Notes: a model not told the origin generated them from the sequence alone. A stretch of 64,000 nt of DNA from Alternaria dauci (GCF_042100115.1 NC_091272.1:3844001-3908000), one strand, 5' to 3'; shown: positions 36,010-47,568, numbered from the stretch's first letter. A program made the numbers and translations.

Positions 36010-38427
36010 ATGGACCGACGCAACACCAACGACGAGGAGCCATCGCGGCGGCCGAGTAACCCCGATGTCTTTGGCGACGACTACGAAGTCGACCCGGACG
36101 AGGAGGATTTCATGCCCTCGGTCTCGGATGGCTTCCGACCAGTCAGCACAAGCGAGCCATGGCAGGGCGGCCGCCAGAACCACGACCGGATAGGCGACGC
36201 GCCGCAGCGACAAGCTTCGACGTCGAAACACCCCGAGAGCGACCTGCGCAGGACGGCCACGCGCAACAGCACCGCCAAGGTGCGGGACTCTATGACACAG
36301 GACGGCCGATCGCCCCTCCACCGTAGGCCCAGCCACCACTCGCCCCTTGCGCATCGCGACTCGGTGAGCTCTGCTGGCTCCTTTGCGACGACGAGCAACT
36401 CCGAAAACCCTTTTGAGACGGGCCCCAGCCACCCATATGGCATGTATCCTCAGCTATCAATGGCCCGGCCACTTAGCGTAGCAACAAGCTCTACCGAACG
36501 CCAACCACATCGGTCAATGTCACTGCAACGGCCGACACACCCATATGCAATGTACTCGCAAAGCGGTATTGTCGACCAAGAGGAGCCAGATGAGCCAGCC
36601 CAGCCGCCTGTGCCCCAGGTCCAATCAAATATCCCCGTGGGGTTTCCGGGCCTGAACAACGGCTATCGCAGAGTGCTTGGGCCTGATGGCGAGGAGCAGG
36701 ACATCATTGGGCCCGACGGACACACAGAGCAGCTACCACCCTACTCGAGATATCCAGAGGAAGGTCCAACCAAGGCGTCTTTGGCAGCCGAGGCAAGCGC
36801 ATCGTCACGTGTGATCCCTGCACCTGTCCAAGTCGACGCAGAGGATCCTTTCAACACGCCCGCATCACCCGTCTCGCCGCTGAGCACCACTTCATTCTCG
36901 CCGCCTCCTCTACCTGCCGCCCCTCTGCTACCTGCCGTTACACCCGCCCGCCTACCACCTCAGAGGCCCGAAACCCAGACCGGTAATTTGGCCCCTGCCA
37001 ACTCCACCTCCGCGCAAAGCGGTACCATTCCGGCTGAGGCTTCCGACTCGTCTTCCGCATCTCTGTTGACGACAGAGAATCACTTCTCAGAGAAAGCGGA
37101 GCCAGTCGAGAGCAAGGTGAGTTGGCGGAAGAGGAAGCTATGGGGCAAGGTGCCTATGGGTGTGGGCCTTGTCGTTCTCATTCTTATCTTGGTCTTTGCC
37201 GTCGCCCTTGGAGCAGCTATCGGTACCTTTGCTGCCAAGAAGCATGGCGACAATGGCGATCAAAATGAGGGTGAAGATCCTCATGAGGACGCGTAAGTAT
37301 TCGTCGCTGTTCGACAATCTTCTCAACTAACATTTGCTAGTCAACCCCAAGTCACAGGTCAAAACGGGTCACTCTTTGATGCAGTTCCCATCTCGACTCC
37401 TGCTGGACTGTTACCCCTGCCAACCGGCGCTTTTGCACTTCCTCTAGGTATACCACAAGAAAGCAACCCCGGATGCTTAACACAGGCAAACCAGTACTCC
37501 GCATGGTCATGCAAGATGACCTTCGCCCCTCTTGTCGTATCAATCAACGATACTCTCATTGGTGGTGAAAGCCAGCAAGTTGCATCTATAGGCGTTGGTC
37601 CCTCTGTACCAAAAGGCTCGATACTATATGGTCTTCAGACTCCTGTGCTTGATACTCAGCCGATGGACCTAGTGCTCGACCTCGACTATAAAGCTTATGG
37701 TCCAGCTTACCATTTTTCTGCTCGATACGACAAAATAGTCATCTTGCCACCCGATGAGCTCAATTTCGGATCAGGCCTCACAAAGCGACAGGACGACAAG
37801 TACCGGCAGCGTTTCGAGGTCAAACCTGGTGACTACCCCTGGTACTGCTACTGGAATCGCACTTATATCGAGGGTTACATTTACTCTGATGACAACTCGA
37901 CAGCTGCTTCATTCACATCGTTTCCTACACAGTGGCCTACGCCCACGCCTGAGCCAACCGACGATCGTGCTGCAAATATTGCCGTGGCAACGTCAATCAG
38001 TAGTTCTGCGAGTCCCACACAGTCTCCCGAACCGTCTGTAACGCCTTCGCCTGTCGATTTGGCAGTGCCAGCCCCAGCCCCAGCCGCGAAACGAGATTCC
38101 GCTTCAGACGCTTCTTCCACCCCTCGTATGCCACCTTATCCCCGGATCGTCAAGATTGAAGAACGCCGCCTCCCCGATTCACCGCAGCCGTACTGTCAAC
38201 AAATGCTTCTGCTCGACAATGGCGAGATAACAACAGCACCTAGCCCGAACGACAGTCCCATCAGAATATGGCTGCAAGAGTCAGACCCTAGCTACGAAGA
38301 GTATTTCGCCGCCCAGCCCTCCGAGACAATCACGTTTGACAGAAAGGACAAGCGTGAAAGTCCGGTTGATATACAGCGTCGTATGGATCCTTCGGACGCA
38401 TGTCACTGTCAGTGGATGTTTAAGTGA
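36010..38427 (+). CDS. Large single-pass membrane protein, Pro/Ser-rich
   Basis: Function not recognised; it resembles fungal proteins carrying a C-terminal domain of unknown function (DUF7820-type, from memory). Two exons, 36010-37292 and 37341-38427; 789 aa. The first about 380 residues are acidic then Pro/Ser/Thr-rich and lack a signal peptide. A basic stretch (SWRKRKLWGK) precedes one strong membrane segment at about residues 384-407 (VGLVVLILILVFAVALGAAI). The following about 370 residues have Cys, Asn-glycosylation sequons (NDT, NRT, NST), KR sites and a Thr/Pro/Ser-rich linker, as expected for an outer domain. The likely topology is type II or type III with a cytosolic N-terminus. Confidence 0.85.
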
Positions 38428-38990
38428 ATGACTGGCATGATTTAAAGCGCTTTTTTCTTTTCGCAACGATGCTTGAGCACGATTTTTGGATACTTGTTTC
38501 CTCATGGGCATTGGGTATATTACATGTGTTTGGTGTTCCACGGCGTTTTGTCAACACGGACCTACGAGTCTCGATGCATACCTGGCATATTTCGGTGTTT
38601 CAGCCTCATTTCCTTTTCAGTCAACACGTCTGTATGCTATGTTCATAGCTTTCCACTTTTTTCTTGCATCATCTCTGGAGACGGGAAGCAGGCCTTGTAG
38701 GGCTGCATCTGGCGCTTATCGTTGCTGTGCTACCTTGTACATATTGCGCGGGTGGGAGTTTAGAACCGCGAGTACAAATGTCGCGTGAGTTCATATTGAG
38801 AACAGATAGATAGAAGAACAACAACATTATTTACATTATGAGAGTTGACGTATTTGGGTGGATAATTACTTTGGTCGGATCGGGAGTTGCATTATTGTTG
38901 TGATATCCGTAGAAATACCCTCATTGCTACACAACAAGCTGACTGTACATACAACGCGACAAGAATGCCGATTGTGGGAAAGTGTTTCGA
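38428..38990. other. Convergent intergenic region before GlcNAc cluster
   Basis: 563 nt of AT-richer 3' UTR sequence between converging genes; left border of the GlcNAc cluster. Confidence 0.5.
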
Positions 38991-40289
38991 TCACTCGTCC
39001 TGCGTCCGATCAAAAACCCTAACCCCAAACTTCCACACCTCATCCACCACAAATTTCTTCTCCCCGCCCTCGTCTCCCTGCAGATCCAATACCACCAAAT
39101 CCGCGTCTGCGCCCTCGTCCAACGTGCCTTTGACACCCTGTAGTCCCAGCATCTTTGCCGGTGTCTCAGTAACCGCCTTGAGAGCCTCGGGCACACTGGC
39201 CCCAGTCCAATTCAAAAAGTTGCTGACGCAGTCCACAAGTTGAATGCTACTTCCCGCAATCTTGCCATTCTCCTCGAGCGTCAGCAAAGGGCCCTGTTTG
39301 ATGATGCGCGACCCGTTTGTCCAATCATATGTCCCATCTGGCATGCCTGCCAACCCCATGGCATCGGTAACGAGAATCAGACCATCGGGGTGAGCATTCC
39401 ATGCGATCTTTATGGAAGTCGGGTGGAGATGGATGCCGTCTGCGATGATACCAAAATACGGTTTCTGGATAGAGGACGAGGGTGTGCCGAGGAGGCCAAA
39501 GATACCGGGGTTGCGATGGTGAAGGGGGCGCATAGCGTTGAAGAGGTGGGTTATCATTCGTGCACCTGCTTTTATGCTTGATTTTGCTTCCTCGTAGGTC
39601 GCTTCCGAGTGCCCTATTGAAACTTGTATGCCGAGCGAGTTGAGGTGGGAGATGGAGGAGAGGGCACCGGGGAGTTCGGGTGCGAGGGTGATGAGCTTGA
39701 TGGGCGAGGGCGCTTGCAGGTTGTCGGTGCCGTAACAGGCTTCCAGCTCGGAGGCGTTGTTTGTTGGTTCGCGCAGGACAAGTGCATTGTGGATGCCGTT
39801 CTTGGTAGGGCTCAAGAATGGTCCTTCGCAGTGGGCACCGAGAGACTCTGATCCGTATGATGCATCGCGAGCGGCGCTTGAGGGCCCTAGGAATGGCAGT
39901 GCCTTTTGGTATACCTCTGGTAGTTGTGAAGTCAAGGTTGGCAGGTATGATGTGACACCCGTCGCTACCAAGCTTCGATTGACTCGATGCACTCCCTTGG
40001 CGTAGGCCGACATGCCTTCATCTGGGAGCACTGAGAAGTCGAAACCGTACGCGCCATTGAGTTGGGTGTCAATGAGACCTGGTGAGAGGATGCGTCCACC
40101 CAGATCGACGATTTGTTCCGGTGCAGTGCGATACTCGTACAGGATCTCTTGTCCATTCAAAATCTTGCCGCTCTTGGAGCTTATCCATAAGTCCTGGTTG
40201 ACCAGAGCATTGTCTTTTACCAACAAGCAGTTGGTGAACTTTATGACGCCCGAGAAACTCTTGGGATGGACAGATGCAACCGATGGCAT
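38991..40289 (-). CDS. DAC1: N-acetylglucosamine-6-phosphate deacetylase
   Basis: Cytosolic amidohydrolase that removes acetate from GlcNAc-6-P to give glucosamine-6-P, the second intracellular step of GlcNAc breakdown. Single-exon gene, 432 aa. Motifs: SPGLIDTQLNGAYGFDF (start of the barrel), LGAHCEGPFLSPTKNGIHN with the metal-binding Glu, VSIGHSEATYEEA and THLFNAMRPLHHRNPG with metal-binding His residues, and LVTDAMGLAGMPDGTYDW with the catalytic Asp. The C-terminus ETPAKMLGLQGVKGTLDEGADADLVVLD is the usual amidohydrolase end. It is divergent from the GH3-GNAT gene, 620 nt apart, and forms the left end of the GlcNAc cluster. Confidence 0.96.
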   Translation of the reverse strand: MPSVASVHPKSFSGVIKFTNCLLVKDNALVNQDLWISSKSGKILNGQEILYEYRTAPEQIVDLGGRILSPGLIDTQLNGAYGFDFSVLPDEGMSAYAKGVHRVNRSLVATGVTSYLPTLTSQLPEVYQKALPFLGPSSAARDASYGSESLGAHCEGPFLSPTKNGIHNALVLREPTNNASELEACYGTDNLQAPSPIKLITLAPELPGALSSISHLNSLGIQVSIGHSEATYEEAKSSIKAGARMITHLFNAMRPLHHRNPGIFGLLGTPSSSIQKPYFGIIADGIHLHPTSIKIAWNAHPDGLILVTDAMGLAGMPDGTYDWTNGSRIIKQGPLLTLEENGKIAGSSIQLVDCVSNFLNWTGASVPEALKAVTETPAKMLGLQGVKGTLDEGADADLVVLDLQGDEGGEKKFVVDEVWKFGVRVFDRTQDE

Positions 40290-40909
40290 GGTCGTTCGCG
40301 TGAGCCTAGATTCCTGCTAGGTAACAGATGCTTGTTGGGTGGAAAAAAAAAGGTGTATCTTGAGTTAAGAACTGAATGAGTGGAAGGAGTGGTAGGTTGT
40401 TTCTGGGCGAGCAAGCTCAACGACCTCTGCAAAGGGACCCGCAGCCCATCTACTACTTCTATCGCGATTACATCCCTAAGCCATCTTCATGCGACGATGC
40501 TATTGAGTCATCGATGGCGGGTAGACTTGTCTTGCACGGCCTGCATCGTCGCCATAAGGCACGTTGTGCAGTTGCTTAGGGTGAGTGGAGAGTGGAGAGT
40601 GGGATCGAGGTAACACAATGATCATCGCATTTGGCCGAACGATCCGGGTGTATCACGGTTGCATGTGAGGTGGCATCGGAGTGGATGTCGTTGATAGTGG
40701 AGGAAGTGGATGGTGTAACGATGGACAGGCTTGCGATAGCTAGCGGCTCGCTAATCACGTACCCCAGCTCGGAATGGCGTGAATGCTACCGTGCCATCCT
40801 CCTCATCGCTCATCCACTACCAATCTGCGAGTCACGTTCGAGTCTTGGTGCCCACCCGCAAATCCACGTCGCATTCAGGACTTTATTGCGACACGGCGGC
40901 GCTGTCATC
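40290..40909. promoter_or_regulatory. Divergent promoter DAC1 / GH3-GNAT gene
   Basis: 620 nt between two divergent start codons of the GlcNAc cluster. A joint regulatory region is inferred from layout. I did not find a clear Ndt80-type CRCAAA site by eye. Confidence 0.5.
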
Positions 40910-43900
40910 ATGAGCAAGGTCGAGAACATGGATCCTGTCTGGGACGACCTCGATAGGTAAGCATGGTACCCACTCGCATCCTGAGAATGCGCAATGTGAC
41001 CGAGGGCCAGGCTAACTTGCCTATGATGCAGGACTATGGTGGGTCGCATCCGCCCATGCTGCGCAGGATTCGCTGACAGAGGCTTTGTAGGGCCAACTGT
41101 TTATGATGGGCTTCGATGGCACCTCGGTCACTCCTCACATTCGGACGCTGATCGAGGAACATCATGTTGGCAGCCTACTACTTACTGCCAAGAATTTGAA
41201 ATGTCAGCAGCTTTCCCGGATTCTGGCTATTCGCCGTCGTGGACTGACTAACTTGCCACAGCGGCCGAAGATACTACGCAGCTTATCTACGAGCTACAGA
41301 AGATTGCTCACGATGCTGGCCACCCTGTCCCGCTGGCCATTGCAATTGATCAGGAAAATGGCGGCGTTAACAGTCTCTTCGATGATATTTACATCCGTCA
41401 ATATCCGAGTAACATGGGAATGGCAGCAACAGGCTCGACTGAGTTGGCTTTCGAAGTAGCCAAAGCAACTGCGCAGGAGATTGCTGCGTGCGGCATCAAT
41501 TGGATTTTCGGTCCATGTCTGGATGTACTCACCAATGCACGCAATCAGCCGTTAGGGGTAAGGACGGCTGGTGACGATCCTCAGGAAGTGTCTGCCTTTG
41601 GCTGCGCCTTCATGGCAGGCTACAAGGACGCCGGAGTGGTGACTCTGGGTAAACACTTTCCTTCCTACGGTAATATAGAGTTTCTAGGCTCAACACTTGA
41701 CGTGCCCATCATCACAGAATCCTTGGAGCAACTGAGCTTAAGCGCTCTGATACCGTTCAAGAAGGCTATTGAGAAGGGCCTTGACTCCATGATGGTTGGT
41801 GGTTGCGCCATGTCGTCGGCTGGACTCAATGCGATGCACGCTTGTTTGTCTGAGCGAGTTGTTGACGAGCTTCTCCGAACGGACCTAAAGTTTGATGGTG
41901 TCGTCGTTTCAGAGTGTCTGGAGATGGATGCTCTCAGTCACAACATTGGCGTAGGCGGCGGCACAGTGATGGCGGTCAATGCTGGCTGCGATGTGGTACT
42001 TTTGTGTCGATCCTTCTCGCTTCAACAAGAAGGGCTGAAAGGGCTGAAGACTGGCATCGAGAGCGACACGGTTTCCAAAGAGCGCATCTTCAATTCACTG
42101 AGACGCGTGCTAGCCATGAAGAAGAAGTGCACTTCATGGGAAAAAGCCTTGAACCCGCTGGGCATCAACTACCTGGAAAAGCTGCAGCCTTCGCATACTG
42201 CACTATCAACCAAAGCATACAACAGCTCCATCACAGTCGTACGAGACAAGAACAGACTTTTACCGCTAACGAACATACTTGAGAGCGAAGAAGAGCTTCT
42301 TCTGCTGACACCGCTGGTAAAGCCTTTGGCTGCATCGGCGGCGTCACGAGCAATATCCGATGCTGCCAATGGCGCGACAGCCCACTCGCCAGAGCCTGCT
42401 GTATGGGATCGGAGCTCGTCAGTCATGAGTGGGGAACGAGTCTTTAGAGAACTGGGCCGTTCTCTCGCCAGACAACGCAACGGGAGACTTCTCCACACAT
42501 CCTACACTGCAAACGGTGTTCGCCCAGTCCATGAAAATCTCATCAACCGGGCGAGTGCGATCATCGTACTTACGGCTGATGCCAATCGCAATCTGTACCA
42601 GCATGGCTTCACCAAGCATGTCTCGATGATTTGCAACATGCAATATACGACTGGTGGCGAGAGGCGTGAAAAACCCTTGGTTGTCGTGGCAGTTTCGAGC
42701 CCGTACGATTTTGCGATCGATACATCGATCGGGACATATATATGCAAGTAACACCCATGCACGAACTGCATGTGAGACGAATACTGACTTGGTACACCAA
42801 ACTTTATAGGCACCTACGATTTCACGGAGACAGCACTCAATTCCCTCGTCAGAGTGCTGTATGGCGAATTGACTCCTTCCGGAACGCTACCGGGCACTAT
42901 CAGTAAGAGCCAGAAATTACACCCATCGAAGCAGCATTGGCTTGTTGAGAGTAAGTTGTGGCTGTACGTAATCTATAAAAGACATATACTGACGTCGTAT
43001 CTTCACGTCTGCAGTCTTCAACGAAGAGAGGGACGGAAACGCTTTGGACACACTGATTGCAGCTGTTGTCGAAAGCACAGCTCCCGGCCAGCGATCAGAG
43101 TTGTCAAGCGCGACGTCAAATTCCTTCATCTTGCACCACCCGGAAGTAGAGGAATCGCACTTTGTTGTTAGAAACAGCAGCACACAGGCACTCTACGGAT
43201 TCTGCTCAACCTACTTCTTCAAGGCCACTGGCACTGGTGTGATTGGGGCCCTGTTTGTGGATCCGGCGAGGAGGAAGCTCTCGATTGGTCATTCCCTGCA
43301 CAACCGAGCTATTCGTACACTTTTGCAGAAAGAAGGTGTCAAAAGATTCCAGCTTGGATCACGCCTCCCAAGCATGTATCTTGGAATCCCCACCGGACAT
43401 GGAAATGAGCGCAAACGACTTCGACCGTGGTTTGCTCAGCTTGGGTGGGGTGCAGCACTTTCTCGCCCAGTCTGTAACATGGTTGCGCGCAATTTGCAGA
43501 CATGGAGTCCGCCGACTGGCATGGCGAAGAGTCTAGCAGGCGCAGGAGCACAGTTTGATCTTGTGTACGGATGGGATTATGCAGGACCTATTCTCGACCA
43601 TATCAAGACGAGCAATCGCCAAGGCTTAGCGGAGGTGTACAAACTTGCACTCACTGACCCGACAGCTTGTGGTATCATCCGGGCAAAGCGCCCAGAGGAC
43701 GGGGCGTTGGTGGGCACTGTTGTGCTTTACAACAGCCACTCGCGACTTGCCGAGTACATACCTCCATTGAAGGACCTCAACGAGGCGGCTGGAGGCATTT
43801 CCTCACCCGTCATATCACCTGGAGTAGGAGAGTACTCGACACTACTGCAGGGGCTGATCCTTCTCGGCATGCGACAGATCAAGCAGCTGGGGTGCAACGC

Positions 43901-44079
43901 ATGCCTGCTCGACTATGTGAGTAGCCGTGTATTGTGTAGCCACGACAGCATACTGACACGGACAGATGGACGGAGACGGCAACTTTGACGGCTTTTCGGC
44001 CATGGGATTCGATGTCATGCATAACTTTGAGGAAGTTAGCTGCGACGCTGCGACATGGACTATGATCCCGCCGGCATGA
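40910..44079 (+). CDS. nag3: GH3 N-acetylglucosaminidase-like protein fused to GNAT domains
   Basis: Glycoside hydrolase family 3 protein of the NagZ-like branch with C-terminal acetyltransferase-like (GNAT) domains; the counterpart of the T. reesei cluster gene nag3. Seven exons: 40910-40956, 41032-41038 (7 nt), 41091-41202, 41262-42743, 42810-42950, 43015-43916, 43966-44079; 934 aa. GH3 barrel about residues 10-360: GQLFMMGFDGTSVTP, IAIDQENGGVNSLF, GPCLDVLTN, LGKHFPSYGN (K186-H187). An alpha/beta-like domain with YICTYDFTETALNSL follows. The GNAT region from about residue 590 includes FVDPARRKLSIGHSLHNRA, resembling the acetyl-CoA loop. The usual NagZ Asp-His dyad (KHFPGHG...DSH) is replaced (KHFPSYGN...GSTLD), and the nucleophile region reads SECLEM. 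No signal peptide, so probably cytosolic. The fourth intron uses a GC donor. Confidence 0.9.
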
Positions 44080-45167
44080 TTGGGCTGACTCTCCCGTCGT
44101 GGGCGGACGGTACTGGCTGCTCTGTCCAAAGCTTCTTCGGTCGGGGCGTCTAGGAATATTCTAGGCTCGTGTTCTAATTTGCTCTTTTTGCTTTCCGTTA
44201 CGGACAGGCGTCCTATTGGTTGACCTCACGGCTTGTCCCATAATGTGACGTTAGTTTCTGTATAAAGCCGTGCGGTCGTGGACTGGTGTACTCGGATCGC
44301 CTGGTTCCCTATCGGCGTCTCCGTGCAGCTGAATAGTTTGAAATGGCAGACTTGATAGATGGCGACGTTTGGATAGAGGTGGTTGGAAGCCATTGTTGTT
44401 GTTTATAAAGCTGAGCGGGCGGATCGCTGGAGTAGGAGGCGGAGGCGCCACTGGTGCGATGGCGTAGGACGATCAGCGTTCGGCTGGTCCGTTGGAGAAA
44501 GCCTCCCGAAGCAGCCGCATGTCAGCGCGCGCCGTGTATCGTCGTGGATGAGTGAAGAGACATGCAGCGAGTTGGGCGAGCATCGTCAGCGCCGTGTGTC
44601 GAGGCCAGGCCAAGCTTATCCTTCCCGTCGAGATTCCCGTTGTTTGACAAATTCCCCTGCCGAGCCCCACAGCAGGCGGGACCCTCTGCGCAGCGCAGCG
44701 CAGCGCAGCTATCCGACCTTGGCCAGAAGCGCATGTGATGCGTCGTGTCGTCGCACAAGCTGAGCAAGACAGCGACGACGCCTTCTCCTTGCGTGGTGCC
44801 CTCTGTGTGAGGCACAGCTGCGAGTCTCGCTCTGCCAGTGCCTTGTAGCCGCCCGCGTGTCGCTCTGCAGCGCACAGTGCAAGCGTTCAGGCTGCGTGGT
44901 AGTCGTGGCAGTACCGTAGTCTCTCCATCTTCTCCGCTGGCTCGCCTGCCGCATCTCTCCACCTGGGCACCTCCCACCCCAGAGCCGGCCCCAAGCGTTC
45001 CCTGAGGCACAACCACAACCACAACCCGCCAACGCACACCCACACGCATCTGCCATTGTACACTCGGTCGCGCCCTCGTCGCCGTCGCCGCGCCCCAGCC
45101 ATCGTTGCGCGTATGCGCCGCTTCCAAGCCGACGTCTCCCTCGACCCCAGCCAGGCTGCACCGAGCC
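44080..45167. other. Upstream region of RON1-type regulator
   Basis: 1.1 kb between GH3-GNAT and the Ndt80-type gene. A 271-codon minus frame (44522-45337) overlaps the start of the regulator, is Arg/Gly/Cys-rich without domain features, and I regard it as chance. A short GCGCA repeat lies at 44688-44709. Confidence 0.5.
44688..44709. repeat. Short GCGCA tandem repeat
   Basis: Four to five copies of a GCGCA/CAGCG pentamer in the regulator promoter region. Confidence 0.6.
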
Positions 45168-46811
45168 ATGGAGCACTTCAACACAAACACAATGTCATAC
45201 ATACCCCTCCAGGCCGTCACGGGCCCCGACCAGCACCTGTCCATGCCCGTGCCCCCGCTGCAGTATGACCAGCGCTCCAACTTCGACGCCGAGACGTTCA
45301 TCGGGTAGGTCCAGTGCGCGGCAGCCACGCCCGGCACCAGCTAACTCGTCTTGCGCAGGAGTGAGGACGCCTACTCGACATACCACCTCCAGCAGCTGCC
45401 GCCCCAACTCAAGCGCTACCCGAGCACTTTCGAAGACCCCTTCTCCGACGTCCAGAGCGCCTACGAGCAGTCGATCCACCCACACGACCACAATGGCATG
45501 CCCGAGAGTCCAAGCATCGAGAGCAACAACAAGCTCCTCAGCTTCTCCCTGCCCGTCGTGCCCTACACCCTCCTCACGTACACCATGCAGCGAGTCTCGA
45601 TTTCCATGTCCGCCCAGCTCCACGGCATGTTCTTCCTCGCAGAGTCGCCCTGGGCAACGGCTGCCGATGTCCAGGCGCCGTCCGAGTTGACGTGCTACAG
45701 GAGGAATCTCTTCCAAATCACTGGCACCATCACGCTTCCGCGCAGCCTGCAGTTTCTCATGACCGACCAAGGCGAACAAATACCCATCCTCGCTCAAGAA
45801 CTCGCCATTTCCGCGACCGAGTCGCTCGAGGGCAACGCGGTAAAGATAATATCAGTCCCGTGGAAGACACCTGCGACGGGCAGCGCGTCCGTCGAAGACA
45901 AGACCGAAAAGGAGCCTCCAACATACCCGCTCGATCTCTCGACCGGCCAAGATATCGACTCCGAGTACGTCAGCTTCCCCATCAGCTGGAAACGACTACA
46001 GTTTCGAATAGCGACTGCGAACAATGGGCGAAGGAAGGAGCTCCAGCAACACTTTGTCGTGCGACTAAAGGTCATGGCAACCCTCGCTAGTGGCGTCAAA
46101 GTGCCCATCTGCGAAGTTCACTCGGGTGCAATCATCGTACGAGGAAGGAGTCCTCGCAACTTCCAGGCCCGCAAGGATTTGCCCATTGGTGGAGGCACGA
46201 CTGCACGCAAAGTGCAGACTCCTCAGCAGCCCAGTAGAACGCCAACGGGCGATACAACCCAGACCACGCCCAAGCAAACACCAAATCCACCTGCAGCTGC
46301 CTCAAAGCCCATGGACCTACTACAGATGCCCTTTGAGTTCAACGCGAGTGAGATGCCGCCGTCTCCAGACTTTGATTGGAAGATGCCAACAGGCGCCATG
46401 ACTGCCATACCGCCAGATCCGCCCTCGTCTCAGTTACAGCATGCTACTCCGTATGCTCAATCAACCCCGGAGATCTCGAGAAGCGTTCCCCCACAACGGC
46501 CATCTATAGCCCCAGTGACCCTCTCTCTTACCGATGACGAGCCACCAAAAGCACCCTCGCCTAATGAACAGCACAGAAAACGCGCAACACCAATGCGACC
46601 TCCTTCCTTCTCAATCGGCATCATCAACAGTCCTGATGAAGGTGCCGACATGCTTTACGAGTATTTTCCGCTTGGCCTGGACGACTGGATGCCGCCTGTT
46701 GATGCCGTCTATCGACCACATGTTGTCCATCATATCACGCCTTTCCCCCAAGACCCAAAGGCGGATGCTGGCAAGAGTCGGTCGAAACGGTATTTTTCAG
46801 ATGCTTGGTAA
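45168..46811 (+). CDS. RON1: Ndt80-family transcription factor, RON1 type
   Basis: Predicted nuclear regulator of the surrounding GlcNAc genes. Two exons, 45168-45304 and 45359-46811, joined in phase 2 (ETFIG|SEDAYSTYH); 529 aa. The Ndt80/PhoG-like Ig-fold DNA-binding domain covers about residues 90-320: VSISMSAQLHGMFFLAES, ELTCYRRNLFQITGTITLP, YVSFPISWKRLQFRIATAN, QHFVVRLKVMATLASG and VHSGAIIVRGRSPRNFQARK. The C-terminal about 200 residues are Pro/Thr/Ser-rich, with WKMPTGAM and a conserved-looking end DMLYEYFPLGLDDWMPPVD, possibly an activation region. It lies between the GH3-GNAT gene and the kinase gene. In T. reesei the Ndt80-like RON1 is encoded within the GlcNAc cluster and is required for its induction; the role here is inferred from that. 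Confidence 0.93.
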
Positions 46812-47568
46812 AGGGGAGCCAAGCTGATTTGCGTTTTGTTATGATACCCTTTGTGTTGAGTCACATGATTCCCCCTTGTAATACTGTTATGACGAAAAAG
46901 AATACTGGCCTAAGCACAGAAGAGTCTTGGGCTTGGACATTTCAAGTTTGAGTAGGCAGCACGGATTTGGTGTTTTCCTTACCTTACGACAGCAAGATTT
47001 TCTTCAATCTACTGCGGACCCTTTGTCAACTATATACGATTGCTATGCTTTCCCTTCTCGGCAAGATATTATTATACCACTTTATTCTTACATTGTGCTA
47101 GCTCGTACTATGTCAATGTTTGCGTGTTCATCAACTGTCGTTCCATGTTTGACGTTGTAGCGTTTCGTACATGTCGTATTCAACCTTGTCGCATTCGTTG
47201 CTCACATACGGCATCCAGACACTGTCGAGATGCGGCACCGGCACCCAACCTATAGTCGACAAATCACTTGATGTCAATGTGGCTGACGCAAACTACACGC
47301 AGATGTAACCGAAACGCAGCCAGCGTCTTCCCAAGACCACCGCCGAGATGGACGACTGCGACCTTCCTTTCGAAGAACCACCGCGATCACATGACACTCA
47401 CAACCCCAGATTCACCCATCTCGGCAAGGTAGTCATGGAGACGTCGTCGTCATCATCATAATCACCCCGCAGTGCAACTCTACATACAACGTAGCATCTT
47501 GAATGCGCGTAGACTCGGCGTCGTGGTGTCGTGCTGCATCGTGATATTCGGGCGTGCTTCTGGCCGAA

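Noticed and set aside
44522..45337. 271-codon open frame on the minus strand
   Set aside because: Overlaps the first exon of the Ndt80-type gene, with Arg/Gly/Cys-rich composition typical of the complement of a GC-rich leader.
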